Part shown: positions 34,301-46,254 of the stretch, piece after piece
Layout: each line of letters opens with the position of its first letter
How positions within the stretch are numbered: the stretch's first letter is position 1
Assembly: GCF_020520425.1 (NCBI RefSeq)
Contig: NC_079491.1
Location: 6,559,143-6,623,142 of the forward strand
DNA length: 64,000 nt
Direction: 5' to 3'
Source of the DNA: Spinacia oleracea
Taxonomy: Eukaryota > Streptophyta > Magnoliopsida > Caryophyllales > Amaranthaceae
Notes under the pieces: model-generated
What the model saw: only the letters and a program-made list of their open reading frames with translations
Database searches by the model: none
Told to the model about the DNA's origin: nothing
Translations under genes and position numbers: made by a program

Positions 34301-37300
34301 CTTATGTTTTTATTTTAAATGGTTAGGTTGGAGAATCATGGTTTGGACCCCAATGTTGAAATTGTTCCCAAGTAAGTAGTTTTATCTGTATCTACTCGAT
34401 TATTCCAAATTTTCAATTAGGATTGCCACACTTCCCCTATTTCCTTTTTTTTTCTATAAATTTAAGTAATGAGTCTGAAGGAGCATTTCGTTGCATTGAT
34501 TCCAGGGGCACACTTAGTTGGGGTAGTCGACCATCATCTTCTGGGTCAAATGCATGGGGTACATCGGCGCTGTCACCAACTACTGATGGTAGTAGCTCCT
34601 CGCCCCGTCAGTTAGTCGGCCGACCTTCGTCTAGTGGTGGCACTAGGCCATCAACTGCTGGCAGTGACAGAGCTCATGATTCTAATGGCAATACCTGGGG
34701 TTCAAGTTCAAGGCCGTCATCATCCTCAGGGGTTTTGGCTTCCAACCATGCTTCATCAGTATCTTTACGCCCTCGCAGTGCTGATACCAGACCTGGTAGC
34801 TCGCACTTATCACGGTTTGCGGAACCTGCACTTGAAGGTCCCGGGGTCTGGGGTACAAACTCGACTTCAGAACAAGTGGTATGTTTATCAAAAAAAATTG
34901 TTAAATGTGAATTGTATGTCTTTTGACTAGCGCATAATAGGACATTACAGTATAATGATGGCATTATATTTTCCTTTTTGGCGCTATAGATGCTCTAAAA
35001 ATTAGAATGTTCTTGCAGTAGCTGATTTTTGTTTCCAACGCTGATATGTATGCAGGGGGTTGCGTCCTCTGCAAACGAAGAGTTCTCCTTAACTTCTGGA
35101 GATTTTCCGACACTTGGTTCAGAGAAAGACGAATCTAACACGGACATGGAGCCCTTAGGTGCTCATGCTTGCTTGTAGAACATAGCGCTCAATCATTCTT
35201 TTTGAATATAGCAACCTTACTCTAGCCTCTATTGCTTCTATGAAAGGGTTTTAGGTTTGGCTCCTTGTTTGTTCATCCTTTTTTGTTTTCACATGAAGAT
35301 TTTTTTAAAAGTGAAGCAATAGCTGATCAGGATGGTGGGTGTATCCTGATGACCAGCTATTGCTTGTAAATCGTTAGAGTTTGCATTTTGTATGGCATTT
35401 CTAAAATAATGAAAAGTACTTGCATTTTGTGTTCAAACCTAAACCATTTGGGTTGGGCTGTTGGCAGGTGATTACGAACTATTTCCTTGGTTTCCTTTTC
35501 TTTACAGCTCTTGTGCAGCATGTGGTTGGTGCAAAAGAATCTTCAGTTGTTTTCTAGACAAAATAGTTTTGATGGTTGTCTTACTTCTAAGATCGTTTAA
35601 GATACTGATCTTTTTGAAGGGTTTTATTATTTTATTTTATCAGTAGACCTGCCTTCTGCTTCTAGGTTACTTACAATTTTGATCACTGTTTTCTCATTGG
35701 TGATCTGCAGCCTACTTATTTTGTGATTTTATATCATGTGACAGATCGTGCTTCTCATGGACGTCCTGGTTCCTCAGGTGGAACGAGAACCATGACAGAT
35801 GGTAGAGGAATTGCACATGGTGGTTAGTTCATCTGCTGCTTATAATTTACTTCTTTTGCTGGTTGATGTTATGTTTCTATTTGTTCTGCTCTTTCTTACT
35901 ATTCTTTTGACTTTCCTCTCATCTCAGACGATATTTCCAGAAACTCAGATGTCAAAGGTAATTCTTGGAGGAATGATGGTCCTCCATTTGTTGAAGATGG
36001 GCCTTGGCCTAACATGGAAAGATGGCACGGAGAGCCTCACCTGTATCCAAACCCTAACATGGCTCCTCATTACGAATCTTGGCGTGGTGCCCCACCAGTG
36101 AACCCTCCCGGAGGAGGTTGGTATAGAGGCCCTCCTGGTCCTCCTCCTTATGGAGGCCCTGTACCTCCTGGCGGCTTTCCTATGGAGCCGTATCCCTATT
36201 ATCACCCTCAGGTTCCGGCTCCTGGTCTAGCCGGCTCTCAGCCAATGCCCCCAGGTGCTGGTCATCATGGACACCGCCCTAAAAATGGAGATATGCCACA
36301 CATGCCACATGTCCCACACTTGCATCCTGGTATGCCTATGAGGCCTGGGTTTTATCCCGGCCCTGTTCATTACGATGGGTATTACAGACCCCCGATGGGA
36401 TTTTGCAATCCCAATGAACGAGATTTGCCATTCATGGGAATGCCAGCGGGACCTCCTATTTATAACAGACATCCGAATCAGAATGCTCCTGATCAAAACA
36501 ATGCCCATCCCAGGTCACGGGAAGGTAGAGGGCCTGAACAAGTAGAGCCTGGTCATCCACATGATCCCCGAGGTCACTTCAAAGTCTTAGGGCATCCAAA
36601 TGATAGCTGGACTCAAAATGAGGAAGAGAAGTGGGGACATAGAGGGACTATCACTCGCGAGAAGGGGACTTTATCTAAGGCACCGGTGCAGGAAAATGCC
36701 TGGGAAGATGATTACAAGAAGGATGAGGGTGTTCATTATGGAAAAAGTGCAACCAAAGAAGTTGCTTCTCGTTTCGATAATAAATTTACCTCTAACCCTT
36801 CTAGTGGGAAGTTTCCTGAATGTTTGAGCAATATAGATGAAACTCAGATAAGTCCTACCATGGAGAATGTAGTTTCTCCCCAAGATCATTCTTTGATACA
36901 GAAGATAGAAGGTTTAAATGCTAAGACGCGTTCCACTGGTCGTAAAGAGGAGGGTTTTCATAGGGAGGGGCCAAATGACAGGGTGCAAATGATCAACGCC
37001 AAGGATTATCGATCAGCAAATGAAGCTAATTCTGATGTTGTTCTGGAACGCCATCATCCCACTGGAGTCCTTGTCCCAGTTTCCCGGAGTAAAGATGCTT
37101 CGGCAGCTGATAGAAGTCGAGAATCATCAGATGCCCCAAGGTTTTGTGCGCTTAGCATGCTTTCTATATTTTAGTATTTTTTTTGCTTGTCTGATATTCA
37201 GATTCACAGGAGATCTGTACGTGGACCACAAAGTAGAGGAAATTCTCATGCAAAAGGAGGGTTTCATGGGCAGGATGCTGATAGATGGGGAAAGAAATCA

Positions 37301-40024
37301 GATTCTCAGTCTGTGGAAGCTGCTTCCAGATCAGTTACTGACGATCAAGTTGAACAACACAATGCAGCTGTACATACTGCTGAACCATCAAGGACAAATG
37401 TTAAGGCGAAAGGTGATGCGGAGTCTAAAGTGTCCAGTATTGATCCTAGTGATATGCAGGTGTGTGTTAGTGTTTGAATTCATATCTTAGTTTTAAATAT
37501 CTTCCAAACTGTAAAGTTCCAATCTGCTCGTAATTTGTGTTCTCAGCGTGCTAAAATGAGAGAGATAGCAAAGCAACGCTCAATCCAGTTACAGAAGGAA
37601 GAGGAAGAGCGGGTTAGAGAACAGAAGGCAAAGGCACTTGCTAAACTCGAAGAACTGAATAGGCGCAGTGCTAACCAGGGTGTGGAAAATCCAAATCAGA
37701 GAGAACCTATCCCACCACCTGGCGATGTTCCAAAGAAGGAAGATGTTTCTAGAAATCAGTCTGATTCAAGTGTGGATGCCAATCACGGCACTGGGTCAAG
37801 CTCAGCTTCTCCTAATAATGTCGCTCAGATTAATGAAAGAAGTGCTAGTAAAATCATGGATTCTGTTTTATCTTCAAGTCACCTGGTTGCTGAGACCAAG
37901 AGAAGTGCTTATCAGGAGGCTTCCTTCTCGTCACAGAATCAATTGCCAACAGCTGATGTTAATGTTGATGATGATGCTAGTCACAGAACTGCACCTCAAG
38001 TTCGTGAAGTCTCAAAGCAGAAGCGGGGAGGTCAAAAACAAAGGCAAAGTGTTCCTCCAGAAAAGAATCCTGTACAAGATACAATTCCTGCTGGTATAAC
38101 AGATGTCTTGAAGGATCTTAAGGTTGCAAGTACAACCCGAGAAGTTACTGGTAGTTCTGTTGATTCAGGGGTTGGAAAAGAGCATGCCGAATCCCCTATT
38201 ACTGCTGAATTGCCTGTTCAAAAAAAGAAAATCAACAAGAGCGGGAAGAACAGACACAAGGTCGAGGAGTCGTCAACAGCTGTTTCTTCACCGGTAACTC
38301 AACCGAAGGATTCGAATCTTGCTCAAGCTATCCCCAAAAGTGCAGAGCAGAATTGTTCCAGCTTGCCTGTTAATTCCTTACCCATGCAGTTGTCAGCTGA
38401 TCTTAAAGATGTTATTCAGTCCTCAGAAAACCACACGTCGTTATCTCGTGAAGATACTCATGGTAGAGTTAATAGTACCTGGAAAGCTCAGCATTCTCGT
38501 AAGCCCAGAAATTCACAAAGTAATAAATCATCTGAAAAACCTCACAACAATGATGCTGTTGTTTGGGCGCCAGTTCGACCTCATAGTAAACTTGAGGTTA
38601 CTGACCAAACCAGTCAGAAGGCTGCCGAACCTTTAGTTTCTCCAGCAACAGGAGATAGTTTGGTGCTGAATAGCTCCAAAACTAAAAGGGCCGAGATGGA
38701 AAGATATGTTCCTAAGCCTGTAGCCAAAGAGCTGGCACAGCAAGGAAGTATTCAACAACCTTTATCTCCTTCAATTGATCCAGCAGAAACTGATGGTAGT
38801 GGTGGAAGAGATAGGGCTTCTCACGGCTCTGAATATGCCATGAAGGCAGGGGCTAGTGTGGAATCTAAACATGTGGATGGTAAGAATAGACATCAAAAGG
38901 CTCAGGGATCATGGCGTCAACGTGCTTCTGCTAAATCAACACTGGTCCAAGCTTCCCAAGACAGTTCTGCAGCTAACACTGGCAAGAATATCCAAACTAA
39001 CGGGTCTCAGTTGACTGTCAGATCTGATGAATCCTTGGTTAGAGGACCACCATCTAAACCTGATGAACACTCAGAGAAGGGACCACAAACCAGCATATCT
39101 GATGGGTGGGAGAGTGTGACTGATTCGACCTCCAATCCGTTGACTGGTGCAAAAGACCACATTCCAACTGGAAAGGGGAAAAGGCACCCATTTAAGGGGC
39201 AAAAAGGCGGCGGAAGTCATCAGACTCATGATCATAAAGATTCAAATGCTGGTTTGACTGACCTTCAATATTCTCACGTGGAGGCAAATCAAACGGATAA
39301 GACAATGGCTTCAAAAGATAACCGAGCAGCTGGGGACCGCCCTGTACCTCATTGGCAACCCAAGTCTCAGGGTTATGTTGCACATAATCAGCAAGGAAAC
39401 AGGTCTCGTGGCAGTCAGAATATTATCCCGGAAGAAAAGGAGCCCCTGAAAAGCGAGACTGGTCCTAAAGGTGGTTCACATTCTTTGTCACAACGTAGTA
39501 GTCAATCTGTCGTTAAAGACCCTACACTGACTTCTGAAACTAAAGGTGCAGGTGAAGCAATGCCTAGAACAGGACATCAGGAAGCTAAGCGAGATAAGAG
39601 AGTTGCTGTGAAAAGGCATCCTCAATCTCCTATTCAGGAACCACAAGCTTCACCAGCTGAGGTTGAACCTGCTCTATTTGGAGGATTGGATGGACGTAAT
39701 GAGCAGCGTCCTTCCTCTGGGTATCGCAAGAATGCAAATTTTAGTGGTCGTTCTAATCGAGGACATGAATCTCATGGGGATTGGGGAACAACAGCCCAAG
39801 AAAACAAGCAGCATTTTTCGTCTGCTAATAATCGAGAGAGACAGAGGCAGAACACTCATTATGAGTACCAGCCCGTGGGACCCTACAATGGGAGCAGTAA
39901 ATCAAATGAGCCCGGGGTGCAAACCGAGAATCAATCTGCAGCTCCACGATTCCGAGAGAGGGGACCGAGTCATTCAAGGCGTGGTAGGGGAAATTTTGAC
40001 GGGAGACAAAGTGGTAACGAATGA
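31360..40024 (+). CDS. MOS1: MODIFIER OF SNC1 1 (MOS1) homologue, BAT2-domain protein
   Basis: Exons: 31360-31391, 34159-34239, 34327-34371, 34506-34878, 35056-35158, 35745-35822, 35928-37140, 37210-37459, 37547-40024. Total 4,653 nt, 1,550 residues, all junctions in phase. The start is fixed by the short exon encoding MTSSTITGDRR, which joins RWASARRGGMTVLGK as in known MOS1 proteins. Order: BAT2-type N terminus with Ser-rich repeats and SGDFPTLGSEKD (residues 1-220); Pro/Gly-rich region (about 270-420); charged helix AKMREIAKQR (from 727); polar region with AEMERYVPKPVAKELAQQ; Arg/Gly-rich end (RRGRGNFDGRQSGNE). In Arabidopsis MOS1 is a nuclear regulator of SNC1 immune-receptor expression and flowering and cell-cycle genes. 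This is the intact member of the local pair. Coding intron 1 is about 2.8 kb and full of mobile elements. The extreme C terminus is a few residues shorter than other MOS1 proteins I recall. Confidence 0.93.
31456..31619. repeat. Palindrome cluster between 18-bp direct repeats in MOS1 intron 1
   Basis: TGTAGAGCCAAAGATTCA occurs at 31456-31473 and again at 31602-31619. Between them lies AT-rich sequence with the perfect palindrome built from AAATTGTAGAG and its complement at about 31,483-31,504, plus further inverted copies of AGAGCTC with flanks. The arrangement could be a foldback insertion with a long target duplication or a local rearrangement. Confidence 0.7.
31750..31853 (+). mobile_element. 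SINE remnant (3' part) in MOS1 intron 1
   Basis: The stretch holds the pattern I associate with plant tRNA-derived SINE 3' bodies: GGGGTAAGGTTGCATACGTC, then CCTCTTTGAGGCAATGGGGT, ending in TAATGATAATGATGA. I did not find a convincing box A/box B head, so it is probably 5'-truncated. Boundaries are approximate. Confidence 0.5.
32034..32975. mobile_element. Non-autonomous PIF/Harbinger-type element in MOS1 intron 1
   Basis: 942 bp with inverted ends GGGGGTGTTTGGTT (left) and AACCAAACGCCCCC (right), flanked by TAA at 32031-32033 and 32976-32978. The 3-bp TAA duplication and GGGGGTGTTTGG ends are characteristic of Harbinger/Tourist elements. The interior has a CT-rich and Pro/Ser-coding segment (32,155-32,385) and a G/T-rich segment whose complement would encode a Pro-rich frame (32,493-32,774). 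No transposase is visible. Confidence 0.8.
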
Positions 40025-40914
40025 CTGGTATCTGAATTTAAAGCCCGGTAGTGATGCTTTAGTTCGGTTCTTATTCATCCAGAGATATAGCCTTGATTTG
40101 CATCCTTTCTCGCAGCAGGTAATGTGTCATTATTAAAGAGTGAATTTATTTAACCCCGGTTTGGATAGTGAAGTTCGGTGGTTTGACTGTTCATGACCTC
40201 AGGATGAAGGGGCTATTGATGGTGCAGATAATATGAATCATTTGGGCTAGCTGGAGCTAGGAGGTGCTTTCCCAAATATTTCGTATTTTTATTATTTTTA
40301 TTTGATTTTTACTTTAAAATGTATCCCCCCTTAACTAGTAGTTAGGTCATGGAATTTTTTTTTAAGCGGTGGCTCGTGGTACCTTTCGCCATTTTTGGCC
40401 GAAAGCCCTCCTTTGTATGTATTAATCCTTATTCCTAGTGCTCAAATGACAAGCAATTGCCAATATGGAAATGGGAAATTGTTCTCTGATTCCACTTTGT
40501 GTAAAAGAACAAAATGCTTTCTTTTCATTTCTCACTAATTTTGTTCTGATCCTTTCGTTGCTGTCCCGGCCTTCTAGTCACTTACTTTAGCCTGTAGCCA
40601 TCTTTGGTTTAGGCTTGTGGATTAAAAGTTGTGATATTCAAAAGGCTAATTGTAATTTTATAAGTATTTTAGAAGTTTGAAAGCTTTAGTTGAAAATACT
40701 ACCATTGTTTGAATGTTCTATTCACAGACGCACTTACTATTCATCGGTCAAAGTAAACGAACTCTGACATATAAGAAAAGAAATTATAGCCATCTTGTTA
40801 GTATGTCTAAGTTTTCTCTAAAAATATCAAATTTTCATAATTTCACAAATAAAAGGGCAAGTAAAACTTTATGCTAAGCTGCTATATGTTCATAAACTCC
40901 AAACCAATAAGGTA
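40025..40914 (+). other. MOS1 3' region and intergenic DNA
   Basis: Probably the 3' UTR to about 40,500 (T-rich elements, TTTGTATGTATTAATCC near 40,413). A possible alternative last exon starting after CAG at 40,201 would give only a short tail before a stop. No other gene is visible up to the MITE. Confidence 0.5.
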
Positions 40915-41270
40915 CTATCTCCGTCTCTTTTTGTTTTTTACGTTTGGTATTTTTCACGCGTTTTAACGACTAATTAATGTGCATTGAGATTTTTCTAAGT
41001 TTTTCATGTAAACGAGGAAAGTTACGTTTATTTATAATGTTTTCACTCTTATCAAAATTCTGATATTGGAAAAATGAGAAAAAATTAATGTTTTTATGGA
41101 AAAGTGTGAAGGATTAAATGAATCAATTGATTTAATTGGTTAATATAATAATTGGGTATAAATTTTGATAGAATATTAAATCATTTATGTGATAATATAA
41201 AAGGAAATGTAAAGAACATTTTGAAACACCCAAAAAGAAAAACGTAAAAAACAAAAAGAGACGGAAAGAG
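40915..41270. mobile_element. Stowaway-like MITE
   Basis: 356 bp between TA at 40913-40914 and 41271-41272. Ends are inverted: CTCCGTCTCTTTTTGTTTTT on the left, and AAACAAAAAGAGACGGAAAG on the right. No coding capacity. Confidence 0.75.
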
Positions 41271-41884
41271 TAGCAACGAGTGAAAATCAACTATACAATT
41301 ATTACTTGTTGTATAGCATTCCCCGAAAATACGATAAGATACTGACTTCAAGGTCACGGGATCAAGCCAAACTCCGAGGCTAGATATAATTTGAGGGTAC
41401 AATTTCCTTACGATTGACTCAGTTAGGGTATGATAATACTTGGTATGTTTCGAGTGCCTTTTCCTTTATAAGCTCATGCTACTTTTCCTTTCCAAGACAT
41501 ATTTATACTCGTGAAATCAAAGAGTTGCTTAGGCAGGATGTGCCAACATAAGGGAACTCTTTGAGCCGAGAGGTTGTCAACCGATTTCAGTACTTCTTAG
41601 CTGGAGTTTTATTCGTTCGAACAATATTCAATCAAAGCTATCCTGAAAATAATGTTAACATCTCTAAGTTTCTACAATTAGACGTGCTTGTATAGGAGTT
41701 GTTTACCCAATCAATTTTTATGGTATAACTTGATTAATAGTATCATTGATCAAACACACTACATAAGTTTGCATTGAAATTAAACAACAAGAAAAGAAAG
41801 TTAGGCATTCATCATTAGTAACAGCGATACCATACACTAGATCAAATTTACCACCCAAAAAAAAACAAAAAAAAATTTTTTTTT
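41271..41884. other. Intergenic, no gene seen; ends in U3 terminator
   Basis: AT-rich DNA. On the - strand, a run of nine T lies just beyond the U3 gene's 3' end (complement of 41866-41874), fitting a polymerase III terminator. Short open frames here show no recognisable domain. Confidence 0.5.
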
Positions 41885-42104
41885 GAAGTCTGTCAGACAA
41901 CCGTGCGATCTTCCTCAAGCCCACAAAGGAACTGAGGAACGATCATCTACAGCGACAGAGACCAGTAAGATCAATGGTAGCCGTTAATCACGCTCAGATC
42001 GCACGGTCATGATTCATCCACCAGACTTGGTTTTCTGTCTCTTTAGAACTCAAAGATACAGAGGTACGAATACTATAGAACAGATCCTGTTCAAGTAAGG
42101 TCGT
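41885..42104 (-). ncRNA. U3: U3 small nucleolar RNA (copy 1)
   Basis: Read from 42104 leftwards the RNA begins ACGACCTTACTTGAACAGG and continues GATCTGTTCTATAG (box A/A' region). It then has the box B/C-like CTGAGCGTGA, GATGATCGTTCC (box C) and ends after GTCTGAC (box D). This is the U3 pattern, the RNA that guides early 18S rRNA processing. Length is about 219 nt, usual for plant U3. The hinge, the terminal stem halves (TCCTCAGTTCC and GGGCTTGAGGA) and all boxes are present, so it looks functional. It is about 95% identical to the copy at 47442-47659. The exact 3' end is approximate. Confidence 0.92.
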
Positions 42105-42128
42105 GCTATGTATACTCTACTCTGAAGC

Positions 42129-42170
42129 TTATAAAGATGTACTTTTATTCTTGAGGTGAAGGTGTGGGAC
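42129..42170 (-). promoter_or_regulatory. U3 copy 1 promoter: upstream element and TATA box with 23 bp spacing
   Basis: On the - strand, GTCCCACACCT (42160-42170) resembles the plant snRNA upstream sequence element RTCCCACATCG. CTTTATAA (42129-42136) is the TATA box, 24 bp before the RNA start. The gap between them is 23 bp. That is the spacing of plant snRNA-type genes read by RNA polymerase III, as known for plant U3. Confidence 0.8.
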
Positions 42171-43040
42171 AAACTTATAGCAGCAACTCAGCAAGGTTCA
42201 GCAGTGAACTAAGTTTTGATAAGTAGGAGTAGAACATATAGTATTATCTCATATCCTCTACACTTTTCAAAGATTAATACGTTTAGTTCAAAAAGTTCAT
42301 TGCTTATTCAGATTTATTTCAGCTGAAGACTACGAAAATCTGCACGCGGAAAAATATTATGCTTATATGATTCGCTTTGACACAAAGAAAAAATCCATGC
42401 TACAAAGATTATGTATTCCAACAAGAGTAACGTAGATAAACTGTAGTGTATTACGTAGTATTTCTAATTAACTTATGTTACTAAGAAAAGGCAATTGCTA
42501 AGAATGAAGGAATTCAGAGGAATTACAAAGACGGGTTTGTAAAATAAGCTGCTTATCCATTTATTACTCTAGTTGTGTATGCTTCGCATCTTTTTTCAGT
42601 TTAATGTTGCAGCTAGACGAGCTGGTTATCAAGATGATAAGATATGAGGTCATACATTATATCAAATTAAACACCATGGCTTAACTTTTATAACTTTTCA
42701 GGACATCTATTATATATGTAAGCTTCTCACTACATACTATTTACTCTTGACAATTGTAAATGGTCAATCAAAACTATCCCAAAAACGATACTAACATCTC
42801 AAATGTGTAATAAACAAGCCGAACTTCTACAAAATTTGAAAGATCAATACTACTTAGCAAAATTGTTTGAGAACTTCATCAATATCTACTCCATGTCTGA
42901 TGTATGTGTTGGGCCTTGATGAAATGAAATAACGTCAGTACATGAGTATACGAAGTATATTGTAGTCGTCCTGACCCTCTTTTGATGCACATTAGATTAA
43001 ACTATAAGAGTCACAGATATTACAAAGGTTCATGGAGGTT
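42171..43040. other. Intergenic, no gene seen
   Basis: AT-rich sequence without an open frame, RNA gene or clear repeat that I can support. Confidence 0.5.
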
Positions 43041-43330
43041 TATCCTCCTTTAACACATCCAAAACAAACTCCGGTGCTTGCTCATAAATAACTAAGTAAT
43101 GACAAGCGATTACATCAGTTCTACAAACTTTTTCTATTCTATCAGCAACTTTGTTAGTTATCCTTGTCTCAAACTCAAGCTTGATTTCATTCTTACAAAA
43201 TTCGTGCTATAGCTTGTTGGGAATCCGAGTTAACAATGACTTTACTCCATCCTTTTATTGGATAAATAGCAGCCTCCCCTAAGAATTGCTTGTAATTCAC
43301 CCATGACTCCATGAGTGTTGTTTGCGTTAG
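43041..43330 (-). pseudogene. LINE RNase H fragment
   Basis: On the - strand the sequence encodes, with frameshifts and stops, pieces typical of the RNase H domain at the end of plant LINE ORF2: MGELQAILRGG, KVIVNSDSQQAIARIL, and an end like APEFVLDVLKED. No other LINE part is adjacent, so this is a short, old remnant. Confidence 0.65.
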
Positions 43331-43981
43331 CATTTCTGTTGGAAACCAAGTACCCAGTCACTTGCCCGGGGCCGGGGGAGTTTAAGTTTGGTTGAAAATA
43401 AGGGAGCTTCTACGTCTACAGATGGCCCAAATGACAAAAGGAAAGAGGGTTTTTTTTCCAAATTTCTCTGTTTTGATGTGGGACAATTTTCTTTTTCCCA
43501 ACATCCAGGATTCCGTATATTAACTGATCAGATAAGAAAGCAAATACCATGATGCGATGATAATCCAAAATTCAAAGGGTGGTGAATTAATGAGTATGAT
43601 AATGCAGTCCTTGTACCGTTTTACATACCATTAAAAAGGACTGGAAGAATCTTATGAAAAAGTAACAAATCTGTAAAGAACGGCGAAAATGAAAGAAAAC
43701 AGTCTCTGACGATAATGAGCAATATCACTATTGCGAGACCTGAAAATGGGGAAGAGAGGAAGCAGCTCTGCAGGTTTGAGTAAGGCCCTTTGAGAAGCCA
43801 ATGATAAACATAGGATATTGAAGGTGCAAAATAGAGTGGTAAGTGGGACTTGTAGTTAATATTGTTCCCAATTTGGAAGAATTTTGAACTTCTAATCCAA
43901 CAGTACAAGAGTATTGATATGATAATGTGCGAGCCAATGAGGCCAAACAATATATTAAGCATTAAACACAACTTAGTTAAA
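43331..43981. other. Intergenic, no supported gene
   Basis: Contains a 129-codon hydrophobic open frame on the - strand (43621-44010) that runs into the neighbouring satellite repeat and shows no domain. I treat it as chance. A short GC run (CCCGGGGCCGGGGGAG) lies near 43,364. Confidence 0.5.
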
Positions 43982-44180
43982 TCGGCAAAAAAATATAAAT
44001 GAGTGTACAAGGTTTCTAGTTATGCAATTTATTAACATTTTCATTAAGTCGACAAAAATATAAACGAGTGTACAAAGGGTTTCTAGTTATGCAATTTGTT
44101 AACATTTTCATTAAGTCGACAAAAATATAAATGTGTACAAAGGATTTCTAGTTATGCAATTTGTTAACATTTCCATTCTT
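43982..44180. repeat. Three tandem 67-bp repeats
   Basis: Units start at 43982, 44049 and 44116 (TCGRC then AAAAATATAAA) and share GTGTACAA, TTTCTAGTTATGCAATTT and TTAACATTT. The third has a two-base deletion. The array stops just before a MITE. Confidence 0.85.
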
Positions 44181-44199
44181 TATTATGCCTTAATTTATA

Positions 44200-44688
44200 C
44201 TCCCTCTGTCGCTTAATACTATTCACATAATTCACTTTGACACTATTTTATTTCTAGTATATGAAAACAAATGTTAGTATATCATATATTGTTGGCTTCA
44301 TTTTAATATATATTTTCAAAATATTAATATTTTTATAATTTTTTATAATATGTACTCCCTCCGTCCCTTAATACTCGACCTATTTTGACTTTTTGCACTA
44401 TTCACATAATTCACTTTGACCCTATTTTATTTATAATATATGAAAATAAATATTAGTATATAATATATTGTTGGCTTCATCTTAATATATACTTTCAAAA
44501 TATTAATAAGGTTATAAGTTTTTATAATATGTAGTTAAAGAAATTGGTGGTCAAAGTTGTGCATTGGCAAGCGTGTTCGGTCAAAACAGGTCGAGTATTA
44601 AGGGACAGAGGGAGTAGTAAAGATATTGATGGTCAAATATGTACATTGACAAACGTGTCCAATCAAAACGGTGCGAGTATTAAGGGAG
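44200..44688. mobile_element. Stowaway-like MITE interrupted by a second Stowaway MITE
   Basis: Outer element: CTCCCTCTGTCGCTTAATAC at 44200 and GAGTATTAAGGGAG ending at 44688, flanked by TA at 44198-44199 and 44689-44690. It is split by the inner element at 44355-44614. The outer arms (ATTCACATAATTCACTTTGA, TATTGTTGGCTTCAT) resemble the inner element's own sequence, so both belong to one family. Confidence 0.85.
44355..44614. mobile_element. Inner Stowaway MITE
   Basis: 260 bp. Ends CTCCCTCCGTCCCTTAATAC and GTATTAAGGGACAGAGGGAG form a near-perfect inverted repeat, flanked by TA (44353-44354 and 44615-44616). The ends are better preserved than those of the outer element, fitting a later insertion. 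Confidence 0.88.
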
Positions 44689-44720
44689 TAACAAATAAAC
44701 ACTTGCTGTAACTTTTCTGC

Positions 44721-44730
44721 TATAAATAGA
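44721..44730 (+). promoter_or_regulatory. Strong TATA box
   Basis: TATAAATAGA is a near-consensus plant TATA box. It stands about 60 bp before the first ATG (44781) and 147 bp before a 63-codon frame. It suggests a transcript starting near 44,752. Confidence 0.45.
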
Positions 44731-44867
44731 TTTAAGGCGGATAAACACCTACTCAATTTATAGCCAAAAGATTACCACAAGATGCTTGTCGGCCGCAATT
44801 CAAAGTACAAATTAATCACACATTTCTCTTTATTCTGTTTTTCTTCTACTTCTTTCTCCAATTACCG

Positions 44868-45059
44868 ATGTGGGATCGAGAATTACTCATGGTTCAAATG
44901 AGGGATTTTATGGCAGCAACGTGGAGTCAATGCCATTCTAACAATGCTCCCATGCACTATGATCAGAGGAGCAATATGCCAACATCGAACCACCACTCCA
45001 GCAGCCACCCGCCGTTTCCTTGTGCAATGCAGCCAGAAACCTGGTCAATTAAGACATGA
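44868..45059 (+). CDS. Short unrecognised ORF downstream of a TATA box
   Basis: 63 codons from ATG to TGA, His/Ser/Pro-rich in the second half (NHHSSSHPPFPC). No signal peptide or known domain. The region begins with TATAAATAGA at 44721. An earlier ATG at 44781 opens a 38-codon frame with a hydrophobic stretch (LITHFSLFCFSS) that ends before or overlaps this ORF in another frame. It could be a decayed small-secreted-protein gene with a frameshift, a non-coding transcript, or nothing. Confidence 0.2.
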   Translation: MWDRELLMVQMRDFMAATWSQCHSNNAPMHYDQRSNMPTSNHHSSSHPPFPCAMQPETWSIKT

Positions 45060-46254
45060 TCACTGTTCTCAACAACCGCGCCACTTGAAACCACGCCACC
45101 CCTTATAAATATGGGTCACTTACATGCTTGCTTCACAAGTGCTGCTCTTAGTGTGGCAATGTGACCTTTGTTTAGTAACAAGGGTATCTCCTGTTTGATT
45201 ATTGCCTTATTGGTCACACTTGCAAATTTTGACTCTGGAATAGTTTTGGTTACTCTTTTTTTTAGTTACTCCCCGACTCCAATACATTGTTAAATAGGCA
45301 ATCTTTCTTTTTTCTTTGGTAATTGTATTATAGCCTGTAAGAAAAATTAATGAATATTATAACAACATGCATTTAACTGAGACTGCTGTTATATAAGGAG
45401 TTTCGCAATGTTATCTATCCATGAAGCTCACAATAGATGATATAATTTTGATAAGTCATACGGACCTCACCGTATGTGGTTGTTAGTTGTAACTTTTAAG
45501 TCGAGCAGGTCAAAATTGAACAAAAAAGAAACTGACAATTGAAGCGCATGTGAGGGAGAAAAGAAAATCACTCTTAATTCCTCACAAGATTTAGAAAAAA
45601 CTTTAACAACTTAATCTAAGCTCAACTCTATATAATAAAAACCATTATACCTAAGCCTTTTTTTATAGAGGCAAACACCTAAATAAAGTTCCAGAATATT
45701 CATGCACCTTACTAAATTTGATAAACAAAATTTAAACCCTATACAGTAAAACCCAAAAGAAACCAGCTTGTTAAAAGCAACATAAAGATTAATAAATAAA
45801 TAAAAGTATGAAACCCCTATTACACATAAAATTAGTCCAACAGACATTTACCTAAAGAAACTGATCATACTTTATTGTTCTTTTAAAAAGAAAGTGTTAA
45901 CAACAGGTCTTTTTAGCATTTTATCCTTACAAGACTAAAACTCTATACCAAAGAAAATAGGGAAACACATTGTAAACCTATTTCAATTTGTTGCTTGCTG
46001 TTTTAATTCCTTTAAAAGAACAATAGATGTGCTTCATCAATATGTGCTGCTTTCTTGATTAATCTTGCAAGGACAAATAAATATTGACCAAGTGAAAAAA
46101 ATATCTACGAGCTGCGTGATCATGCCAAAAAAAAAAAAAATAACAGACCAATGAAAAGGGTGGGCCTTCATTAGCACAAAGAACGACAAGTCCTTGCTAA
46201 GAACTTGCCGCTTGCTTGATATGTGACCCAGTAACGACATGGTAAAGCCGTAAA
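45060..46254. other. Intergenic, no gene seen
   Basis: AT-rich. Short hydrophobic open frames (for example 45611-45847, - strand) are low-complexity chance frames. No RNA gene or clear repeat recognised. Confidence 0.5.

Noticed and set aside
40201-40250. Extra MOS1 last exon
   Set aside because: An acceptor is present, but joining to it would give an immediate stop; noted only as a possible 3' UTR splice.
43621-44010. 129-codon hydrophobic ORF, - strand
   Set aside because: Low-complexity composition, no domain, and its start lies in the 67-bp tandem repeat; most likely a chance frame.
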